Shown here in pieces: positions 48,245-61,048 of a DNA stretch of 64,000 nucleotides. How positions within the stretch are numbered: the stretch's first letter is position 1; the number at the start of each line of letters is the position of its first letter. The translations under genes were made by a program, and so were the position numbers. The stretch is from Prunus persica (Eukaryota > Streptophyta > Magnoliopsida > Rosales > Rosaceae). The notes beneath the pieces are model-generated. The model was not told where the DNA came from. It worked only from the letters and a program-made list of their open reading frames with translations, and ran no database searches. The DNA lies in the NCBI RefSeq assembly GCF_000346465.2, contig NC_034012.1, positions 20,533,816 through 20,597,815 on the forward strand, written 5' to 3'.

Positions 48245-49420
48245 GAGAACGAACTTCGAATGATCATGAATTGTCCGATTTAGTGGACCAGTTGATATCG
48301 GATTGGGTCCAAAACTTGGCGAACTTCATAAAACTGGGGGAGGAGTCATTTGGTGAGTTTTGAGTGAAATCCAACGGCTAAAACTATGCAATACACCAAC
48401 CACTCCAATTTATAACGAACTTCGTACGAACCTGAATTGTTCAATTTCATGGACCAATCGATATCGGATTTAGTCCTAAACTAAGGGAACATCATAATAT
48501 AGTAGGAGGGGTCATTTGGTGGGTTTTGGGTGAAATCCCATAGCAAAAACTATGAAATACACCAACCACTACATTAGAGAACGAACTTCGTACGAACATG
48601 AATAGTCCAATTTCTTGAACCAATCGATATGGGATTGGGCCCAAAACAAGGGGAACATCATAATATGGTGGGAGGAGTCATTTGGGGAGTTTTGAGTGAA
48701 ATCAAATGGCTAAAACTATGCAATACATCAATCACTCCATTAGAGAACGAACTTCGTATGAACATTAATAGTCAAATTTCATTTGACCAATCGATATCGG
48801 ATTGAGTCAAAAACTTGGAGAACGTCATAATTTTGGGGGAGGAGTCATTTGGTGGGTTTTAATCGAAATCCAATCCCTAGAACTATACAATACACCCACC
48901 ACTCCATTTCAGAATGAACTTCGTACGAGCCGGAATTGTCCGATTTCATGGACCAATCGATATCGGATTGAGTCCAAAACTTGGGGAACATCATAATATG
49001 GTGGGAGGAGTGATTTGGTGAGTTTTGGGCGAAATACAATGGCTAAAACTATGCAATACACCAACCACTCCATTTCAGAACGAACTTCGTACGAACCGGA
49101 ATTGTCCAATTTGATAACCAATCGACATCGGATTGAGTCCAAAACTTGGGGAACATCATTATCTTGTTGGAGGTGTCGTTTGGTGGGTTTTGAGTGAAGT
49201 CCACTATCCACAACTATACAATACACCAACAACCCCATTTCAGAACGAACTTCGTACGAACATGAATTGTCCGATTTAGTGGACTAGTAGATATCGGATT
49301 GGGTCCAACACTTGGCGAACTTCATAAGACTGGGGCAGGAGTCATTTGGTGAGTTTTGAGTGAAATCCAATAGCTAAAATTATGCAATACACCAACCACT
49401 CCAATTTATAACAAACTTCA
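48245..49420 (+). repeat. Six-monomer duplication, 996-bp step
   Basis: Monomers near 48245-48420 and 49241-49416 share TGAATTGTCCGATTTAGTGGAC, GATTGGGTCCAA, TTGGCGAACTTCATAA, CTGGGG and CACTCCAATTTATAAC. The offset on GATTGGGTCC (48301 to 49297) is 996 bp, exactly six monomers. Confidence 0.85.
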
Positions 49421-51849
49421 TACGAACCTGAATTGTCCAATTTCATGGACCAATCGATTTCGGATTGAGTCCAAAACTTGGGGAATATCATAATTTTTTG
49501 GGAGTCATTTGGTTTTGAGTGAAATCCATTTGCCAAAAGTATGAAATACACCAACCAATCCATTCCAGAACGAACGTTGTACGAACCTGAATTGTCCGAT
49601 TTCATGGACCAATCGATACCGGATTGAGTCCAAAACTTGGAAAACATCGTAATATTGTGGGATTAGTCATTTGCTTGGTTTTGAGTGAAACCCAATCTCT
49701 AGAACTATACAATACACCAACCACTTGATTTCAGAACCACCTTCGTACGAACCTAAATTGTCCAATTTCATGGACCAATCAATATCGGATTGATTCCGAA
49801 ACTTAAGGAACATCATAATATAGTGGGAGAAGTCATTTGGTGGGTTTTGAGTGAAATCAAATCTCTAGAACGATGCAATACACCAACCACTCCATTTCAT
49901 AACGAGCTTCGTACGAACCTAAATTGTCCAATTTGATGAACCAATCGATATCGGATTGGGTACAAAACTTGGGGAACATCATAATATGGTGGTAGGAGTC
50001 ATTTGGTGAGTTTTGAGTCAAATCCAATGGCTAAAACTATGCAATACACCAACCACTGCATTTCATAACGAACTTCGTACGAACCTAAAATTTCCAATTT
50101 CATGGACCAATGGATATCACATTGAGTCCAAAACTTGGGGAACATCATAATATGGTGGGAGGAGACATTTGGTGGGTTTTGAGTGAAATCCAATAGCAAA
50201 AACTATGAAATACACCAACCACTCCATTTCTTAACGATCTTCGTACAAACCTGAACTGTCCGATTTCGTGGACCAATCGGTATCGGATTGAGTCCAAAAC
50301 GTGGGGAACATCATAATATAGTGGGAGGAGTCATTTGGTGGGTTTTGAATGAAATCCAGTCTCTACAACTATACAATATACCAACCGCCCTATTTCATAA
50401 CGAGTTTCGTACGAACATGAGTAGTCCAATTTCCTGGATCAATCGATATCGAATTGAGCCCAAAACTTGGGGAACATCATAATATGGTGGGAGGAGTCTT
50501 TTGGTTAGTTTAGAGTTAAATCCAATGGCAAAAACTATTCCATACCCCAACCACTCCATTTCGTAACGAAATTCGTACAAACATGAACTGTCTGAGTTCA
50601 TGGACCAATTGATATCGAATTGAGTCCAAAACGTGGGGAACATCATAATATTGTGGGAGGAGTCATTTGGTGGGTTTTGAGTGAAATCCAATCTCTAGAA
50701 CTATACAATACACCAACCACTCCATTTCAGAATGAACTTCGTACAAACCTGAATTGTCCAATTTCATGGACCAATCGATATCGGGTTGAGTCCAAAACTT
50801 TGGGAACATCATAAGGTTGTTGGGGATGTCATTGTGTGAGTTTTGAGTGAAATCCAAAGGCAAAAAAAATGCAATACCCCAACCACTCCATTTCAGAACG
50901 AACGTGAATTGTCCGATTTCAGGGTTGAATCGATATCGGATTGAGTCCAACACTTCGAGAATATAGTAATTTCGTGGGAGGAGTCATTTGGTGAGTTTTG
51001 AGTGAAATCCAATGTCTAAAACTTTGCAATACACCAACCACTTCATTTCAGAACGACTTTCGTACGAACCTGAATTGTCCGATTTCATGGACCAATCAAT
51101 GTCGGATTGAGTCCAAGACTTGGGGAACACCATAAGGTAGTGCAACGAGTCATTTGGTGGGTGTTGAGTGAAATCCAATCCGTTGAACTATGCAATACAC
51201 CAACCACTCCATTTCAGAACAAACTTCATACGAACCTGAATTGTCCGATTTCATGGAACAATCGATATCCGATTCAGTCCAAAATTTGGGGAACATCATA
51301 ATATAGTGGGAGGAGACATTTGGTGGGGTTTGAGTGAAATCCAATCTCTAGAACAATATAATACACCAACCACTTCATTTCTTAACGAACTTCGTACGAA
51401 CCAGAATTGTTCAATTTCATGGACCAATCGATATCGGATTGAGTCCAAAACATGGGGAACATCATAATATAGTGGGAGGAGTCATTTGGTGGGTTTTGAC
51501 TGAAATCCAATAGCAAAAACTGTGAAATACGACAACTACTCCATTAGAGAACGAACTTCATACGAACATAAATAGTCTAATTTCTTGGATCAATCGATAT
51601 CCAACTGAGCCCAAAACTTGGGGAACATCATCAATATGGTGGAAGGAGTCATTTGGTTAGTTTTGAGTGAAATCCAATGGTAAAAACTATGCAATATAGC
51701 AACCACTCTATTTCAGAACGAACTTTGTACAAACCAGAATTGTCCGATTTCATGGACCAATCGATATCGGATTGAGTCCAAAACGTGGGGAACATCATAA
51801 TATTGTGGGAGGAGTGCATTTGGTGGGTGTTTGAGTGAAATCCAATCTC

Positions 51850-54600
51850 TAGAACTATGCAATACACTAACCACTCCTTTAAAGAATGAACTTCGTACGA
51901 ACCTAAGTTGTCCAATTTCATGGATCAATCGATATCGGATTGAGTCCAAAACTTTTGGAGCATCATAATATGGTGGAGGAGTCATTTGGTGGGTTTTGAG
52001 TGAAATCCAATCTCTAGAACTATGCAATACACCAACCACTCCATTTCAGAACGAACTTCGTACGAACCTAAATTGTCCAATTTCATGGACCAATCGAAAT
52101 CGGATTGAGTCCAAAACTTGGGGACCAACATAATATGACGGGAGAAGTCATTTGTTGGGTTCTGAGTGAAATCCAATGGCTACAACTATGCAATACACCA
52201 ACCACTCCATTTCATAACGACCTTCTTACGAACATGAATTGTCGAATATCATCGACCAATCGATATCGGATTGAGTCCAAAACTTGGGAAACATCGTAAT
52301 ATGGTAGGAGGAGTCATTTGGTGGGTTTTGAGTGAAATCCAATTTCTAGAACTATGAAATACACAAACCGCTCCATTTTAGAACGAACTTCGTACAAACC
52401 TCAATTGTCCAAATTCATGGACCAATCGAGATCGGATTGAGGCCAAAACTTAGGGACAACATAATATGGTGGGAGTCGTTTGGTGAGTTTTGAATGAAAT
52501 CCATTGGCTAAAGCAGTGCAGTACACCAACCGCTCCATTTCAAAACGAACTTTATGCGAACGTTAATTGAACAATTTCATTGACCAATCGATATCGGATT
52601 GAGTCCAAAACTTGGGGAACATGATAATATGGTGGGAGGAGTCATTTGCTGGGTTTTGAGTGAAATCCAATCTCTACAACTATGCAATACAATAACCACT
52701 TCATTTCAGAACGAACCTCTTACGAACCTAAACTGTCCAATTTCATGGACCAATCGATATCGGATTGAGTCCAAAACTTGGGGAACATCATAATATGGTG
52801 GGTTTTGAGTGAAGTCCAATCCCTAGAACCATGCAATACACCAAGCACTCCATTTCATAACGAACTTCGTACGAAGCTGTATTCTCCAATTTTATGGACC
52901 AATCGATATCGGATTGAGTCCAAATCTTGGGGAACACCATAATATGGTGGGAGGAGTCAGTTGGTGGGTTTTGAGTGAAATCCAACCTCTACAACTATGC
53001 AATACACCAACCACTCCATTTTATAACGAACTTCGTACGAACCTGTATTGTCAAATTTCATGGACCAATCAACATCAGGTTGAGTCCAAAAATTGGGGAA
53101 CATCATAATATGGTGGGAGGAGTCATTTGGTGGGTTTTGAGTGAAGTCCAATCCCTAGAACTATGTAATACACCAAGCACTCCATTTCATAATGAACTTC
53201 GTACGAACCTGAATTGTCCAATTTCATGCACCAATCGATATCGGATTGAGTCCAAATCTTGGGGAACACCATAATATGGTGTTTGGAGTCAGTTGGTGGG
53301 TTTTGAGTGAAATCCAATCTCTACAACTTTGCAATACACCAACCATGCCATTTCTTAACGAACTTCGTACGGAACTGAATTGTCCAATTTCATGGAGCAA
53401 TCGATATCGGATTGAGTCCAAAACTTGGGGAACATCATAATATGGTGGGAGGAGTCATTTGGTGGGTTTTGAGTGAAATCCAATCTCTAGAACTATGCAA
53501 TACACTAACCACTCCTTTTCAGAATGAACTTCGTACGAACCTAAGTTGTCCAATTTCATGGATCAATCGATATCGGATTGAGTCCAAAACTTTTGGAGCA
53601 TCATAATATGGTGGAGGAGTCATTTGGTGGGTTTTGAGTGAAATCCAATCTCTAGAACTATGCAATACACCAACCACTCCATTTCAGAACGAACTTCGTA
53701 CGAACCTAAATTGTCCAATTTCATGGACCAATCGAAATCGGATTGAGTCCAAAACTTGGGGACCAACATAATATGACGGGAGAAGTCATTTGTTGGGTTC
53801 TGAGTGAAATCCAATGGCTACAACTATGCAATACACCAACCACTCCATTTCAGAACGAACTTTGTACGAACCTGAATTGTCCAATTTCATGGACCAATCG
53901 ATATTGGATTGGGTACAAAACTTGGGGAACATCTAAATATGGTAGGAGGAGTCATTTGGTGGGTTTTGAGTGAAATCCAATCTCTACAACTATGCAATAC
54001 AACAACCACTTCATTTCAGAACGAACCTTTTACGAACCTAAATTGTCCAATTTCATGGACCAATCGATATCAGATTGAGTTCAAAACTTGGGGAACATCA
54101 TAATATGGTGGGAGGAGTCATTTGGTGGGTTTTGAGTGGAATCCAATCTCTGGAACTATGCAATACACCAAGCACTCCATTTCATAACGAACTTTGTACA
54201 CACCTGAATTGTCCAATTTCATGGACCAATCGATATCGTATTGAGTCCAAAACTTGGGGACCAACATAATATGACGTGAGAAGTCATTTGGTGGGTTCTG
54301 AGTGAAATCCAATGGCTACAACTATGCAATACACCAACCACTCCATTTCATAACGACCTTCGTACGAACATGAATTGTCGAATATCATTGACCAATCGAT
54401 ATCGGATTGAGTCCAAAACTTGGGGAACATCGTAATATGGTAGGAGGAGTCATTTGGTGGGTTTTGAGTGAAATCCAATTTCTAGAACTATGAAATACAC
54501 CAACCGCTCCATTTTAGAACGAACTTCGTACAAACCTAAATTGTCCAAATTCATGGACCAATCGAGATCGGATTGAGGCCAAAACTTAGGGAACATCATA
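51850..54600 (+). repeat. Mosaic higher-order duplications (1638, 2136 and 498 bp)
   Basis: About 350 bp from 51850 is almost identical to the stretch from 53488 (offset 1638), including ACTTTTGGAGCATC, ATCGAAATCGGATTG and GGGACCAACATAATATGACG. The last motif recurs at 54261 (offset 2136 from 52125, 498 from 53763) and is followed there by a second shared tract (ACGACCTTC, GTCGAATATCAT, TCGAGATCGGATTGAGG). At least three overlapping copying events are needed. Confidence 0.85.
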
Positions 54601-54629
54601 ATAGGATGGGTGGAGTCGTTTGCTGACTT

Positions 54630-55420
54630 TTTGAGTGAAATGCAATTGCTAAAACTATGCAATACACCAACCACTCCATTTGAGAACGAACTTCGTACGA
54701 ACCTGAATTGTCCAATTTCATGTACCAATTGATATCGGATTGAGTCCCAAACATAGGGAACATCATAATATCTTGGGAGTAGTCATTTGGTGAGTTTTGA
54801 GTCAAATCCAATGGCCACAATTATGCAATACACCAACCATTGCATTTGATAACGAACTTCGTTCGTACCTGTATTATCCTATTTCATGGACCAATCGATA
54901 TCGGATTGGGTCCAATACTTGGGGAACATCGTAATATGGTAGGAGGAGTCATTTGGTGGGTTTTCAGTGAAATCCGATCTCTAGAACTATGCAATACACC
55001 AAGCACTCCATTTGATAACGAACTTCGTACGAACCTGAATTGTCCAATTTCGTGGACCAATCAATATCGTATTGAGTCCAAAACTTGGGGAACGTCATAT
55101 TATGGTGGGAGGAGTCATTTGGTGACTTTTGAGTGAAATGCAATTGCTAAAACTATGCAATACACCAACCACTCCATTTGAGAACGAACTTCGTACGAAC
55201 CTGAATTGTCCAATTTCATGTACCAATTGATATCGGATTGAGTCCCAAACATAGGGAACATCATAATATCGTGGGAGTAGTCATTTGGTGAGTTTTGAGT
55301 CAAATCCAATGGCCACAATTATGCAATACACCAACCATTGCATTTGATAACGAACTTCGTTCGTACCTGTATTATCCTATTTCATGGACCAATCGATATC
55401 GGATTGGGTCCAATACTTGG
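54630..55420 (+). repeat. Trimer duplication, 498-bp step
   Basis: The tract at about 54630-54920 recurs at 55128-55418 with shared variants: TGCAATTGCTAAAAC, CATTTGAGAACG, GTCCCAAACATAGGG, GGCCACAATTATGC, CCATTGCATTTGATAACG and CTTCGTTCGTACCTGTATT. Offset 498-499 bp, three monomers. Near-identical. Confidence 0.9.
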
Positions 55421-56474
55421 GGAACATCAGAATATGGTGGGAGGAGTCATTTGGTGAGTTTTGCATGAAATCCAACGGCTAAAACTACGCAATACATGAA
55501 CCACTCCATTTCAGAACGAACTTTCGTATGAACTTTAATTGTCCAATTTCTTGGAGCAATCGATATCGGATTGAGTCCAAAACTTGGGGAACATCATAAT
55601 ATTGTGGGAGGAGTCATTTGGTGAGCTTTGAGCGAAATCAAATCTCCAGAACTATACAATACACCAACAACCCCATTTCAGAACGAACTTCGTACGAACC
55701 TGAATTGTCCGATATCAAGTACCAATCGATATCGGATTGAGTCCAAAAGTTGGGGAACATCATAATATAGTGGGAGGAGTCATTTGGTGTATTTTGAGTG
55801 AAATCCAATGGCAAAAACTATGCAATACACCGACCACTCCATTTCAGAACGAACTTATTACGAACCTGAATTGTGCAATTTCATGGACTAATCGATATCA
55901 GATTGAGTCCAAAACTTGGGGAACAACATAATGTTGTGGGAGGAGTCATTTGGTGGGCTTTGAGTGAAATCCAATCTCTAGAACTATACAATACACTAAC
56001 CTCCCCATTTCAAAACGAACTTCGTACGACCCTGAATTGTCCAATTTCATAGACTAATCGATATCGGATTGAGTCAAAAACCTGGGGAACATCATAATAT
56101 GGTGGAAGGAGTCATTTGGTGAGTTTTGAGTGAAATCAGATGGCCAAAACTAGTCAATACACCAACCACTCCATTTCAGAACGAACTTCATACGAATGTG
56201 AATTGTCCGATTTCATGGACCAAATCGATATCGGATTGAGTCCAAAACTTGGGGAACATCATAATATGTTGGGAGGACTCATTTGATGGGTTTTGAGTGA
56301 AATCCAATATGTAGAACTATGCAATACATCAACCACTCCATTTCAGAAGGACATTCGTACGAACCTTAATTGTCCGATTTCATTGACCAATCGATATCGG
56401 ATTGAGTCCAAAACTTTGGGAGCAACATAATGTGGTGGGAGGACTCATTAGGTGGTTTTGAGTGAAACCCAATC

Positions 56475-58817
56475 TGACAGGACCCGATCCAAATTCTGCT
56501 TTGGAATCCGAGTCAGACCCTGTGCGTGTCCGATACCTGGCGAATGTCGGGCACAAATGACCTATTTGCCCTTCTATACAAAACACGATAAAATAACAAG
56601 GTTGACTTCTACCGAAAAACCGGCAGAGTTTCCCTTGTAACTGGCTCAATACCAAAACATTTTTACCTGCCAAACAAGTATACATATATACAACCAACTG
56701 CCAGCATACGTATATATACATTCCAACAGTTCAATTCTCAGTCTAGGTCAAAATATCAGAGCGACTACTAAGAATTTACAAAGGAGTGAATCCTTTCGCA
56801 AACAAAATCCTACATCAGAAGAAAGGCGCGGAAGATGGGAAGTGGCCAGGTGGTGGATTCCTGTGCACGTCTACTGCCTGGGGGCGCAAAACAACAGAAA
56901 GGGTGAGTGGACCCAAAACAAAGTTTAGAAAATAACATATGAACATACTAACCCCACTGTAAAAACAGTTATACAAACTAGCTTATTTTCTTTATTTCTG
57001 AAATCGATGCATGTATATAACTATACATTTGAAAACAGTTGAAAACTATCACCTAGGTGTACCCCTATTTCCGTCAAATCCTTATATCCGTCAATTCCTT
57101 GCATCACCATGGGTGACACATACTCGCAGGTCTCAGTGACATGAAGTCAGTCCAAGCCGCAACTCGCAGGATTCAGGGGACCGTAGTTTACCTGATCCGC
57201 ATTACTCGCTCCACACGAGTTCGAGTACCAAGGAACTCGTGGGGCAACTGTCAAGCATGCTGACTAAACCGAAGGCAACAAATATAATCCGAAGGCAACA
57301 TTTAATATCTGGGTACAAGGAAATCTGTTGAATAATTAACTTTCTATAACCTTTAAAATTCTGCTGCCATTTATCTGATAAGTAACGAGAATATCTTTTC
57401 CTATATTCTTTACAGAAGATTTCACTCGGCAGCATGCAACATAAAATATTTAACAGAATAAAACAGCTTATAATTGAAACTGAACTGCTTAAATTCATTT
57501 ATTAAAACAAAGAGTCCACTCACTGATAGTCCGAGCTCGCTGGACCTCTTGAAGGTCCCTCCTGTAGGTCAACTGGTGCCCGGGTGCCTGATTCAATGAC
57601 CATAATATTCTATTAATACAATATAGTATTATATTAAAAAACCCTACCCCCGGCTCCTAAAAGTACGTGCATCAATTTATAGTTATCCCTATGCCCATAA
57701 AAGCTTTCCTTTCACGTGAAATAGTTTAGCGGTATCTTGGGACTCAAATAGCGCTAAAGTCCAAAAAGTCAATCCGGGACCCCACGGGTCTATGACCTCA
57801 CAATATGATCCGGATACCGCTAGAAGGTCCAATACATCTAGGACACATGTCCCGAGGGTATTAGTGTCAATCGGACGGTCGGATTAATCACGATCGTGTA
57901 ATCGCATAATTTCTAAACCCTAGCCCTAGGGTTCGCGATTTCGGAGTATCCGAGACTCCAATTCACAATCCGTCGAATCCTACACGTTTCTGAAATTATC
58001 TAGAGTAACATATCTAAAATTGATTACGATCCAACGGCTCAACAGTATTGAACCCGATAATCGCACAATATGGAAAATCCGTTCGAGGCTCAAACGGTAT
58101 CCAAATTGAGATCCGCGAATTCCTACGCACTTGTGACAACCTAAGGATTGCATCAGACACAGTGCCACTGCACTACACGCGCCGGTAGCGATGGGTGTCC
58201 AAAGTGATTACGCATTGCCGGAAAATCTCAAAACCAAGGCTCCAAACTCCTACCCTAGGTATAACACCATATTTGGAACCACTTTTGTTCTTGGACAAAC
58301 CCCAAAAAACTGACCGGAAGTGGCCGAACACGGAGGCCGTAAACCGGCCGAATTTCAATTTGAAAACTGAGCTAGCTACGGTCAAAATCGATGCAAACCT
58401 ACCCAACCATCAGCTAGAGCATGGAAAATAGGCAGAAATCCATACCTTACTAGACAAATTTGGAGGAGAATTGAAGGAGAACGAACGGTTTGAAGTTTCT
58501 GTCAAAACCACTCGGTTTTCTTCAGTTTCCGGCCAGCACCGGCGGTTCCACGGGCGGAGAGTGGTCGGAAAGGGAAGAGGAGGTGGCGGCGGTTCAAACG
58601 AGCCCGATCTTGTCGCCAACGGCGGCCTGTGGTGGCGACGGCCAATCGGGGGGGGAATTCGCGACGGGAGGGAGAGAGAGAAAGAGACAAACTGAGGTTT
58701 TATAAAAAAAAATCTGATTTTTCAAATTACCCTTTTGCCCCTCGTGATATTTTACTCGTATTTTCTTCATTAAAACTCAGATTCAAGTCCACTTCGTGTC
58801 AATAAACTCATTTCGTC
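56475..58817 (-). mobile_element. LTR-C, second copy, truncated
   Basis: It starts TGACAGGACCCGATCC and follows the complete LTR-C at 21997 for about 2.34 kb. It stops at AACTCATTTCGTC, before the last ~160 bp, and passes straight into satellite (TATTTCATGGACC). The terminal TTACTGCA and any target duplication are missing, and the satellite phase jumps. Small frames such as those at 58471-58705 lie in the GC-rich part and show no domain. Its insertion point in the monomer differs from that of the first copy, so it is an independent insertion. Confidence 0.88.
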
Positions 58818-60876
58818 GTATTTCATGGACCAATTGATATCGGATTGAGTCCAAAACTTGGGGAACATCATAATATGGTGCGGGGAGTCATTTGGTGACT
58901 TTTGAGTGAAATCCAATGGCTAAAACATTGAAATACACAAACCACTCCATTTTAGAACGAACTTCGTACGAACCTGACTTGTCCAATTTCATGGACCAAT
59001 CGATATCGGATTGAGTCCAAAACTCGGGGAACATCATATTATGACGGGAGGGGTTATTTGGTGACTTTTGAGTGAAATCCAATGGCAAAAACGATGAAAT
59101 ACACCAACCACTCCATTTCAGAACAAACTTTGTACGAACATGAATTCTCTAATTTCATGGACCAATCGATATTGGATTGAGTCCAAAACTTGGGGAACAC
59201 CATAATATGGTGGGAGGAGTCATTTGGTTAGTTTTGAGTGAAATCCAATCTCTAGAACTATGCAATACACTAACCACTCCATTTTAGAACGAACTTCGTA
59301 GGAACCTAAATTGTCCATTTTGATGGACCAATCGATATCGAATTGAGTCCAAAATTTGGGGAACATCCTAATATGGTGGGAGGAGTCATTCGGTGGGTTT
59401 TTAGTGAAATCGAATCTCTACAACTATGCAATACACCAACCACTCCATTTCATAACAAACTTCGTACGAACCTGAATTGTCCAATTTCGTGGACCATTCG
59501 ATATCGGATTGAGTCCAAAACTGGGGGAACATCATAATATGGGGGGAGGAGTCATTTGGTGACTTTTGCGTGAAATCCAATGGCTAAAACTATGCAATAC
59601 ACAAACCAATCCATTTCAGAACAAACTTCGTACGAACCTAAATTGTCCAATTTCATGGACCAATCGATATCGGTTTGGGTCCAAAACTTGGGGAACGTCA
59701 TAATATGATGGGAGGGGTCATCTGGTGACTTTTGAGTGAAATCCAATGCCTAAAATGGTGCAATACACGAACCACTCCATCTCAGAACGAACTTCGTAAG
59801 AAACTGAATTGTCCAATTTCATGGATCAATCGATATCGGATTGAGTGAAAAACTTGGGTAACATCATAATATAGTGTGAGGAGTCATTTGGTGAGTTTTG
59901 AATGAAATCCAATTGCTAAAACTATGCAATACCCCAACCACTCCATTTCATAACGAACTTCGAACGAACCTGAATTGTCCGATTTCTTGGACCAATCGAT
60001 ATCGGATTGAGTCCAAAACTTGGGGACTATCATAATATTGTGGGAGGAATATCATAATATTGTGGGAGGAGTCATTTGGTGGGATTTGAATGAAATCCAA
60101 TCTCTAGAGCTATACAATACACCAACCACTCCATTTCATAACGATCTTCTTACGAAGCTGAATTTCCCAATTTGATGGACTAATCGATATCGGATTGAGT
60201 CCAAAACTTGGGGAACATCATAATAATGATGGGAGGAGTGATTTGGTGTGTTATGAATGAAATCCAATGGCTAAAACTATGCAATACACCAACCACTTCA
60301 TTTCAGAACGAACTTCGTACGAACCTGAATTGTCTGATTTCAAGGACAAATCGGGATCAGATTGAGGGCAAAACTAAGGGAACATCATAATATGGTGGGA
60401 GGAGTCATTTGGTGAGTTTTGAGTGAAATCCAATTGCCAAAACTACGCAATACACCAACCACTCCATTTCAGATCGAACTTCGTACGAACCTGAATTGTC
60501 TAATTTCATGGACCAATCGATATCGGATTGAGTCCAAAACTTGGGGAACATCGTAATGTTGTGGGAGGAGTCATTTGGTTAGTTTTGAGTGAAATCCAAT
60601 TGCCAAAACTGTGCAATACACCAACCACTCCATTTCATCACGAACTTCGTACGAACCTGAATTGTCCAATTTCATGGACAAAGCGATATCGGATTGGGTG
60701 CAAAAGTTGGGGAACATCATAATATGGTGGGAGGAGTCATTTGGTGAATTTTGAGTGAAATCCAATTGCCAGAACAATGCAATACACCAACCACTCCATT
60801 TTATAACGAACTTCGTACGAACCAGAATTGTCCAATTTCATGGAACAATCGATATCGTATTGAGTCCAAAAGTTGG
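58818..60876 (+). repeat. 166-bp satellite array
   Basis: About 12 monomers in + orientation. A 22-bp micro-duplication is present near 60029-60072. From about 60060 the order of monomers matches copy 1 of the long-range duplication. No gene is seen. Confidence 0.96.
60029..60072 (+). repeat. 22-bp micro-duplication inside a monomer
   Basis: ATCATAATATTGTGGGAGGA occurs at 60029 and 60051. It falls at the same monomer site as the 19-bp duplication at 21661. Confidence 0.9.
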
Positions 60877-61048
60877 TGATAAGGTCATAATTTCACACAT
60901 TTGCATGCCTTCATTTTTTAGTAATTTTGTTTAGTGTCTCTATATTTTGAGTCTCTTACCTATGTTTGTGTGTTTTGTAGGTTAAGACAGCAAGGGGATG
61001 ACATTTGATACAATTCACGCACGTTAAGGGCTGAGTGGCACAAGAGGA
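60877..61048 (+). mobile_element. LTR-A 5' fragment
   Basis: 172 bp starting at the LTR-A 5' terminus (TGATAAGGTCATAATTTC) and matching the reverse complement of about 12648-12821. It is truncated at GGCACAAGAGGA and flanked by satellite on both sides with a loss of about 50 bp of monomer. No target duplication remains. Confidence 0.9.

Larger units (their letters stand above)
43386..56474 (+). repeat. 166-bp satellite array
   Basis: The longest uninterrupted satellite tract, about 79 monomers in + orientation. It starts mid-monomer at ATATGGTGGGAGG against the Athila-like LTR. Shortened monomers occur near 43975, 45925, 49500, 50900 and 52795. Duplications occur at 996 bp (48301/49297), 1638 and 2136 bp (52125/53763/54261) and 498 bp (54901/55399). 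No gene is seen. Confidence 0.97.

Noticed and set aside
21997..58817. The two LTR-C copies (34.5 kb apart) as part of the long-range satellite duplication
   Set aside because: They are inserted at different positions of the monomer (after GGATTGAG versus after AAACCCAATC), so they are separate insertions.
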